A DNA stretch of 64,000 bases from Aulostomus chinensis (lineage: Eukaryota > Chordata > Actinopteri > Syngnathiformes > Aulostomidae). Location: positions 10,854,601-10,918,600 of the forward strand of contig JBBMOA010000004.1 of the NCBI GenBank assembly GCA_037954235.1, in the 5' to 3' direction. This document shows, one piece after another, positions 49,637-57,200 of the stretch (positions within the stretch are counted from its first letter, which is position 1; each line of letters starts with the position of its first letter). Made by a program: the position numbers and the translations under genes. The notes below the pieces were generated by a model. That model was not told where the DNA came from, did no database searches, and worked only from the letters and a program-made list of their open reading frames with translations.

Positions 49637-52600
49637 CTTCGGAGACAAAACACAACACAAACACGTGTGTGTGACGTAGCTTCTCAAGGTTGAGCTGGGG
49701 TGTGAAAGTGACACGCCAGTTTCAGGAAACATTGATCAGTCACTCGTCTCTCCACTGCACTGCGTTAAGAAACCAAAACCCAGACTACTTAGCTTAGCTT
49801 AGCTTAGCTTAGCTTAGCGCAAACAACACCAGCAGGTGGGAAGCTTACTGTACAAAAGTCATCCAAACTAACTTCAAACTACTTTACCATGGAAGTATTC
49901 TGTTCAGGCTCAAACTCCTGACCATCCACAAGTTCACACAGATCTCACAAGCAAGAAGTGACCTCCACCACCATCCCACCTTTGGAACGTGGCCTTGCCC
50001 AGGGCAACAACAGGTCGGCTGGCCTGGCACACCCGCCTGGCGATGGCCAACGTCTCCTCCTCCAGCCGCTCCTCCGGTACCACCTTACTGACCAGACCAT
50101 GCAGCAAAGCATCATGGGCTGAGATGGGAATCCCAGTCAAGAGCATCTCCATGGCAACCTGGAAAAAAAATACACTTTCCCCCACTGTGCTTTTAACATT
50201 TTTCCTTTTTTGGAAGACTGAACTTCCTCAGCAACTCTCCTCACCTTCCGGGGCACAGCTCGACCAATCGCCACCGCCGGTGTAGAGCAAAACAAACCCA
50301 CATTGACACCTGGCGTGGCAAATGTCGACTTCTCCGTCACCACAGCAATGTCGCAGCTCGCGACAAGCTGGCAACCAGCCGCCGTGGCAACGCCGTTCAC
50401 CATGGCGATCACCGGAACAGGAATGTCCTGGATGAGAGTCATCACCTGCAACCACATGAAGACAGCAGAGATTTCAATGTCAAATACAACACAGCAATGA
50501 GACATTGTTGAAACACACATTCAGGCAAATCTTTATTGACATCACCACCACCACCACAACAACACACACACACACACACCTCCGTACAGGTACGAAACAC
50601 CCGAGTGTGATAATCCCGTCCCTGAGCAGACGTCAGCTCCTTCAGGTCATGTCCAGAAGAAAACACCGGACCTTTGGCTGAGACAAAAACACACACAGAC
50701 ACACACACACAAACTCAGCTCAGAATTATTACTTCCACCAACTCTGACCTCATTCCACCCTGACAGGAGCTCACACAAAGCCCTGATCAGTGGAACACAG
50801 ATAACATGATTCACCCCAGCAACATCAAACCCAGACCCCCCTACTTGTCCCCAGTCCAGCTCGACATATTCACACACACACACACACGTTGACTCATTGT
50901 GACGACACAGTCAAACACTTACAAAAACACCACTGCAGCAGGTGGGCGACACACACCTGCTGACTGAGTTCACACCTGAGTTTGAACTCAACACTTCCAC
51001 TGATTGGACATTTCTGTCATCTGTGTGTGCGCACGTGTCCAAGAAACCCAAATACATTTCACACCAGTTTGGTACCATTGCATGATGAACACACACACAC
51101 ACACGACTTTGGACACCCCCACATTTACTGGTTTGTCTTCATTTTCACAACTGCTTACAATGTAGATTCCCACTGAAGGCACCGCAACTGGGAATGAACA
51201 CATGGACCTCTGCTACAAAGAAAACAAACTCAACAAAATCTGTTTTAGATTTCAGATTCCTCAAAGTCGCCTCCCTCTGCTTCGTCGCCGGCGCTGCCAA
51301 CCCTCGCCCTTCTCCCAACGAGCTTGATGATGTCGTCACCTGAAATGGTTTCGCTTCTCAGGTTCGCCTCGTCAGGGTTCGTTTGTGGAATTTCTCGCCT
51401 TCCTAATGGGGTCGGGAGCATCAGTGGTGTTGAGCAGAAGTCAGGTTGCTACACAGCTGACAGCTCTGTTTGACCACTGGTAGAATTCAAGCTATGGCAA
51501 GAACCAATCAGCCCAGTGAAGAGAAACCTCCGTCCATCATGACTCCAAGAACTGAAGGTCAGTCAGTCCAGAAAACTGCACAAACTTTGAATGCGTCCCA
51601 AAGCGCAGTCGCAAAACCCAGTGAGCGTGACGACGACGACCCCAAACACTCCTCCGGCCTGTCGGGGCTATTAAACCAAGAAGGAGAGGGACAGAGGGCT
51701 GCGCCCGATGACCCGGCCTCCAGTGAACCCAATCCGGATGTTTGGGATGAGATGGACCGCAGAGCGAAGGCCAAAGGGCCAACAAGTGCTCGGCGCCTCT
51801 GGAACCCCTCAAGTCCGTAGAACCGTTTCAGGAGACGACCTCGTGAAGCTCAGAGAGAGAACGCCAAGAGTGAGCAGAGAAGTGATGAAAGCAAAGGGAG
51901 GCGATTTGGAAGAATCTAAAATATCAAACATGTTTGCAGTTATTTCACACTTTGGTTTCCTACAGAATTCTGTAGGTGTTCATTCATAGTTCGGATGCCT
52001 TCAGTGACCATCGACAATGTAAACAGTCATGAAAATAAAGAACAGACATGTCACGAGAAGGTGTGTCCACACTTCTGATTGGTAGAGTAAAGAAACACGT
52101 ACGCTAATGGGCGGGGCTCCAACCGTTACCTGCTATGACGATGACTCGGAGCTCGTCACTGTGGACGTCAGCGAGGATGTCTCCTCTCAGGGCCTCCAGC
52201 ATGGCCAGGGACAGGACGTTCCTCCTGCCGGGGTTGTTCAGCAGGATCCTCCTGCAGGCGACACGCCAGGGAATTCTAACCACGTGACACATCAAAACAA
52301 ACAAATCGACCTCCGGTGCTCCGTGAAGGCGACAAAGTTCACTGTTCCTGCTGACGACGTGAAACTCCGTTAAAGACCGCAAATAAGAATGAGGACCAGA
52401 CACAGGAGCTTGCGCGCTCCCCTTCAGCTTCCACGCTGACTGACTGCAACTAAACCCCGTCAAACTTTCCGTCTGCTCTCTTCCTGAGGTTCGGCTCCCA
52501 CAAACGGCCTCGCCTGCAGCTCAAACCAGAACCGAAGTCCCGACGGTTTCTTCCTGGAGCGGGACTCGATCCTCCGTCTCAGGGTGCAGCAGTGTCGCCG

Positions 52601-52787
52601 CTGGTGACCGAGGCTCTCGCCTCAGCTCGAACACGCGACAGTGACGCGACACGCCGACTCACCTGACCCCGTCGCTCTGCTGCCGAATCGTCAGTGGTTC
52701 CGGTTCCGCCTGACAGTAGAACCGAGTCCCGGTCAGCGGCGGTGACCTGCAGGTCCGGAGGACTCGGCGGACGAGACTACCGGCCAT
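49483..52787 (-). CDS. echdc3: Enoyl-CoA hydratase domain-containing protein 3, mitochondrial; 6 exons, complete
   Basis: Joined exons 52787-52663, 52251-52130, 50677-50580, 50445-50245, 50158-49980 and 49636-49483 give 879 nt, 292 residues plus stop (human about 303). All junctions are GT-AG and phase-matched. The first 26 residues hold several Arg and no acidic residue, as in a mitochondrial presequence. The crotonase fold follows, with SSGHDLKEL (89-97) and the oxyanion-region helix GVATAAGCQLVASCDI (133-148). The ATPGVNVGLFCSTP and VPRKVAMEML blocks are near-identical to ECHDC3. The family is related to enoyl-CoA hydratases, but a defined physiological substrate is not established, so no reaction is assigned. 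It is convergent with usp6nl and tandem with the kcnj8-like gene, whose last exon is 1.2 kb upstream of its ATG. Confidence 0.96.
49637..49979 (-). other. echdc3 intron 5 with (TTAGC)6
   Basis: A perfect six-copy TTAGC pentamer at 49789-49818 on the + strand. The rest is A/C-rich like the neighbouring gap. No exon seen. Confidence 0.85.
49980..50158 (-). CDS. echdc3: echdc3 exon 5
   Basis: Acceptor TTTTCCAG, donor GTGGGA. Encodes VAMEMLLTGIPISAHDALLH, then GLVSKVVPEERLEEE and SRPVVALGKATFQ. The GLVSKVVP turn is typical of the crotonase fold. Phase 0 in, phase 2 out. Confidence 0.96.
50245..50445 (-). CDS. echdc3: echdc3 exon 4 (catalytic core)
   Basis: Acceptor GGTTGCAG, donor GTGAGG, 201 nt, phase 0 at both ends. 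Encodes IPVPVIAMVNGVATAAGCQL, then VASCDIAVVTEKSTF and ATPGVNVGLFCSTP, ending in AVPRK. The N-G-x-A-x-A-A-G-C-Q motif forms part of the oxyanion hole in this superfamily. Confidence 0.97.
50580..50677 (-). CDS. echdc3: echdc3 exon 3
   Basis: Acceptor TTGTCTCAG, donor GTGTGT inside a GT microsatellite. Encodes AKGPVFSSGHDLKELTSAQG then RDYHTRVFRTCTE. The FSSGHDLKEL block carries the first oxyanion-hole backbone position. Phase 1 in, phase 0 out. Confidence 0.96.
51220..52085 (+). mobile_element. Broken Tc1-like (Tc1/mariner) DNA transposon
   Basis: The left part (51220-51420) contains CAGATTCCTCAAAGTCGCC and GTTTGTGGAATTTCTCGCC, and the right end (51905-52085) contains GAATCTAAAATATCAAACATG, AATAAAGAA and GGTGTGTCCACACTTCTGAT. 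These match the flanks and terminal repeat of a widespread fish Tc1-like family. A disrupted transposase frame lies between them. At about 0.87 kb it is roughly half full length. It sits in echdc3 intron 2, antisense to echdc3. The outer end of the left terminal repeat is not recognisable. It is immobile. Confidence 0.85.
51494..51936 (+). pseudogene. Tc1-like transposase remnant, internally deleted and frameshifted
   Basis: Starts at an ATG with MARTNQPSEEK and the helix-turn-helix remnant TLNASQSAVAK. It then jumps, after a large deletion, to PNPDVWDEMDRRAKAK near the transposase C-terminus. A frameshift near 51780 puts RTPRVSREVMKAKGG and EESK in another frame. The catalytic DDE core is missing and the normal stop is lost. 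The ends match the N- and C-terminal parts of fish Tc1 transposases. Confidence 0.8.
52130..52251 (-). CDS. echdc3: echdc3 exon 2
   Basis: Acceptor CGCCTGCAG, donor GTAACG. Encodes RRILLNNPGRRNVLSLAMLE then ALRGDILADVHSDELRVIVIA. The LNNPxRRNxLS motif begins the crotonase fold. Phase 2 in, phase 1 out. Confidence 0.96.
52663..52787 (-). CDS. echdc3: echdc3 exon 1 with start codon and presequence
   Basis: ATG at 52787-52785, donor GTGAGT. Encodes MAGSLVRRVLRTCRSPPLTG and on to QQSDGV, ending two bases into an Arg codon. The Arg-rich, acid-free start suits mitochondrial import. This ATG was chosen because it opens the only frame joining exon 2 in phase, giving DGVRRILLNNP like human DGIRNIVLSNP. 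Confidence 0.9.
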
Positions 52788-52870
52788 GTTGGTCTCACGC
52801 GCACAGCTGGCGAGCGGCACTTCCTGCTACGGAACGTCATCGCGTTTTCTGTGACGTAACCTCGATGAAC
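52788..52870 (-). promoter_or_regulatory. Probable echdc3 proximal promoter / 5' UTR
   Basis: Directly upstream of the echdc3 ATG, with several CpGs. On the - strand it carries CAGGAAGTG (52818-52826), an ETS-class core. A TGACGTAA element (CRE/ATF-like) is at 52852-52859 on the + strand. No TATA box is visible, which fits a housekeeping-type mitochondrial gene. Factor binding is inferred. Confidence 0.4.
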
Positions 52871-53609
52871 GCTCCAGATTTCCGTAACGGTCCGTTAAAC
52901 AATGACAAGAACATCGGTAAGAACCACCGTTCGTTCTTGATACTTGGAGTCTTTTAGGGGTTTGACAGTTTCCTTCATGACTGAGAGAACGGATCAAAGA
53001 CAGAGGACAAGATTTCTGTTCAGAAGAAAGAATGTTGACTTTAATGACTTCAAATAATCAGAAACCCCGGAGTGACAGAAGTCCAAGTTTGACAGTCAAA
53101 GTCCGTTTAGAGTCCAAAGGTTCGATGTCGCTGCTCCCTTCCTGGATGAACTCCAGCACCAGAACACGGATCCGATGTGACGCTTCAGAAACCAGCACAA
53201 CCCTCAAACTGAGTACAAAGTACACAAAGTACTGTGGAGTAGAAGAAAGTGGGAAAACTACAGTACCTCGCTAATACTGCAACTTGACTAAATGTAACAT
53301 TTCTCGCTCACTGTTTTATATTTCTGATGGCAGCAAAATCATGACTTGAGACGGTGAATATCACTTTTTGGAACCGCGATGGTACAAATACACAGCGGTG
53401 AGTCCGGGCTGCAGACTGCGACTGGAGGACGGAGCCCGCAGGCGCTCAGGTGAGAGGATTCAGGCGACGTCACACAGAGAAAGGGATGACTTTGATGTCC
53501 GACCACAACCTCCTCTCCAGCGCCGTTTTGAAAAGCTGACTTGAACCCGGCTCAAGCCCTCCAGCCGCTGTACTGCAGTACAAGTACTGCGTTCCTGTCG
53601 CGTGACATA

Positions 53610-53615
53610 TTTATT
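53610..53615 (-). terminator. Polyadenylation signal of the kcnj8-like gene (AATAAA on - strand)
   Basis: TTTATT on the + strand gives a canonical AATAAA on the - strand about 405 bp past the stop codon. The 3' UTR would occupy about 53590-54019. The rest of the stretch down to the echdc3 promoter (52870-53590) holds no gene that I can see. Confidence 0.6.
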
Positions 53616-54019
53616 TAGAAATAAAACTACAAAAGCTCAAAAGGGTGGGGAGGGGGCGGAGCTTCAGTCAATGGCTTTCAATTAGCATAGCACATTTACA
53701 CTGGGAAAGTTACGACCGCTGAACGCAGACCCGGTGCTGACCGGATCCGGATCCCTCCGACCTCCAGCTGGGATTCAGGTGAAACGAAGAAGGAAGGACG
53801 GAGGGGAAGAGGGACGTCCGGGAACCTGCGGCAGCTCCGTCTGCTGGGCGCCGCGTGTCTAATGATGCGTGTGTGACGTTAGCTGGAGCGTTGGGTGACG
53901 TGTTGAGACAAAGCTGGGAAAAGACTGAAGAGGAGGAGTCCCATCGGGGCCGAGGACGCGCCCAGGACCCTCCTTCCCACCAGGAGGACCAGGGCGGCCA
54001 GCAGGCGGCGGGCCTGATG

Positions 54020-54271
54020 TCAGGTGACAGCGTTCACGCTCTGGCCCCCGTCTGAGGGGGTGAAGAACTGGACTTTGGAGGAGACGAGCCCCGAGTTGTT
54101 CCGCCGCAGGCTCCCGCTGCTCCCGGCGCCTTTACGCATGGAGTTGTTGCGTCGCATGGAGTTGCGTTTCCTCAGCGAGTTCTGGTGCGACAGCTCGCTC
54201 TTCTGGAGCGTCTGGATCAGGATGGACGGCTTCTCGTCCAGTTCTCTGGCGCTGCAGCGGGGCGTCGCCAC
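54020..54271 (-). CDS. kcnj8: kcnj8-like exon 6 (C-terminal tail)
   Basis: Acceptor CTCTGCCAG, stop TGA at 54022-54020. Encodes VATPRCSARELDEKPSILIQ, then the RKR trafficking signal and serine-rich RRNNS repeats, ending near VQFFTPSDGG. The repeated RRNNS phrases are a Kir6.1 hallmark; Kir6.2 has a quite different tail. The serines lie in basic, kinase-type contexts. Confidence 0.96.
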   Translation of the reverse strand: MATPRCSARELDEKPSILIQTLQKSELSHQNSLRKRNSMRRNNSMRKGAGSSGSLRRNNSGLVSSKVQFFTPSDGGQSVNAVT

Positions 54272-57200
54272 CTGGCAGAGCGGGAACACAAACCACATTG
54301 AGTCGCGCGAAGGGACCAGGACCCGGAACACCTGACACCAAGTGACTCGATGGCGAAGCAGGTTCTAACCAAGGTTCGGTGCTGATCCGGAGACAGAAAA
54401 GATGAATTTGACAGGACAAGAAAAGAACCGTGATTTCTGCCTTGAAACATTCACGTCAGATCCAGGACGGCGTCCGTATCAACAAAAGATAAACGGAAGC
54501 GAGTCCCATCTCGGGACGGGGATGGATGCGATTTTTCCGATTCCATTTTCTACAATTCTACAATTTCATTTAGCAGAGGCTTTTGTCCAAAGCGACGTAC
54601 CACACAAGCAAGAATTCAGACTTAATTTTGGATTTTGCTTCACGATTCGGTTCGTTGTTGATTTTCTTATCGATTCTCATTCGGTTGGTCGGTTCCCTGC
54701 AACGTTAACGGCAGAGGGCGTGCTAACGTTGCCGCTGCTGCACTGCTAGCATTCCCTGCCTTTGATGAAAGATCCACTTCACAAAGAATGCAAGTTTGCC
54801 TGTTGTCATCCCTTCTCGTGAAATGTGACAAAAACTTTCCGGCGTTGGCACCACTTGGGCGCCATGTTTCCTGCTTGCTGCGCTTGGCAAAATTGGCAAA
54901 TGATTCCAAGAGAACCGGTTCTCGATTCCCGTCCCGAGGCCGATCTCTCCAGTTCAGATGCTGGTCCAGATCGACTGACCCAGAAGCGGCCGGGATAAGA
55001 AAAGTTTATGAAAAAGAATTAAAGCTGCGCTGAAAAGGAAAAGAAAAGCCGCTCGCGTCCTCACCCTGGCCGTGTTTCCAAACTTGGAGTAGTCCACCGA
55101 GTACACCCCCTCCTCCTCCGTCACTATGGGAACAAAGCGATGGCCCCACTGGATCTCCTCGGAGATGTAGGAGGTTCGGGCCTGCGTGGTGATCCCCGTG
55201 GTCTCCACGACCCCCTCCAGGATGACGATCACCTCCAGGTCGCTGCACTGCAGCTCCATGGCCGACAGGTCGTACAGCGGACTAGGAATCGCACGGAACA
55301 GGATTATGGGTTTATGGTCGACACGCCAACGTTCTGGCGAACACAGGTGAAAAACCGCCCACGTCAGGCGGTCCTCTTACCTGTTCTTGTCGATGATGTG
55401 GCAGATGATAAGGGGGGCGAGGAGGAAGAGGCTGTTGCTGGCCACGGCCGACTCAGTCTGGACGTCGATCTGGTGTATGGGGATCACTTCCCCCTCGGGA
55501 GTTGTGGTCTTCCTCACCACCTGCGGCAAACCGTCAGACGGTGACCTCCGCAGCATCACCTAGTGGCGTTCTTACCTCACAACATTTCAACTGTACGGCA
55601 TTTTAGTCAAGTATTTGGTATAACGTCGACTCTATTTAGCTACCGCGCTAAGCTACTATACTAATATTGTAATATTACACCACTGAACGTGTTCATCCAT
55701 CCATTTTTTTTCCACATATCCCGTCAAGGGTAGCGGGGAGTACTGTCGCCTCACAGCGAGAAGGTTCCGGGTTGGAGCCCTGGCTGGAGCACGGGTTCTT
55801 TCTGGGTGAGTCTCCATGTTCTCCCTGTTCCTGCTGGGTTCTCTCTGGTACTCCAGCTTCCTCCACAGTCCAAAGACATCAAGAGGGGACCAGGTTAATC
55901 CAGACTCTAAATTGACTGTAGGTGTGGCTGTGAGAGCCAATGGTTGTCTGTCTGTATGTGTTGGCCCTGCGATAGACTGGTGACCTGTCCAGGGGGAAGG
56001 CTGCTGGGATAGGCTCCACCCCCTGCCACCCATCCATCCATTTTCTTCGGCTTATCCTGTTCAGGGTCGCAGGATAGAACCCGCGCAGGCACAGGAAGCA
56101 CATGCAGACTCCACACAGTCAGAGCCCGGGCTGGAACCCAGAACCTTCTCGTTGGGAGGCGACGGTGCTGACCACTGCCGCCTGAACGCGATCGAGAATC
56201 TATTTTAGTAAGATTGTTTTGCTCATAGCACCGAGCTAAATTCATCTCGATGGCATTAGCCACACTCGCTCTGTGGGGAGCCAGTGGCACCTTAGCGACT
56301 TTCCTTCGCTAGCATGAGCCTGAAACTCACACAAATACAACTTTCAACGTCTTCTAAATCATTTTAATTGGAGGAGATTGAAAAGCAACAATGATCGCAC
56401 TTCAGACTGCGTCAAACGACACATTTTGTCCGTATTTCGACGGACAAAACCCTCAAGTCAGAAATTAGGCACATTTAATGGTGCCCTGATATGCAGCCTA
56501 TCCCAGCGGCTACGGGGGAGAGGCAGCCTTCCCCCTGGACAGACAACCATTGGCTCTCCCAGCCACGCCTACGGTCAATTTAGAGTCTGGATTAACCTGG
56601 TCCCTCTTGATGTCTTTGGACTGTGGAGGAAGCTGGAGTACCAGAGAGAACCCAGCAGGAACAGGGAGAACATGGAGACTCACCCAGAAAGACCCCGTGC
56701 TGCAGCCGGGGCTCCACCCACAACCTTCTTGCTGTGAGGCGACGGTGCTGACCACTGCACCACCGTGCCGCCCTCACTGTCGTTTTAAGATGTTTAATTG
56801 ACATTTAAGGCCTTTAGAAACCTTTTTTTCCGTCATGGTGAAAACAACAGGCCACGTATGGTGAGCAACCAGCAGAATAACATGTGACCGGAAATGTGAG
56901 ACGTGCAGCCGCGCCCTCTCCTGGAATCGTACCTAAGGGGGGAAGAGACCACTCAAAGAACAGGAACGCACCTGCAGCCGGACGGTGGCGCCGATGATCA
57001 TGCTCTTCCTCAGGTCTCCGATCCGGATCATGAAACACAGTCTGTTGTTTCTGACGGCGATCACGGCGTGACGGCTGAAGATCAGAGTCTCTGCTCGGCG
57101 GTTGGACTGAGCAGTCTTCATAAAAATGCAACCTGTGGGAGTGAAGAACGCAATCGGTTGATGCTCAGGAGGATAAGTTTATGACCTTCTGTAAATTGAA

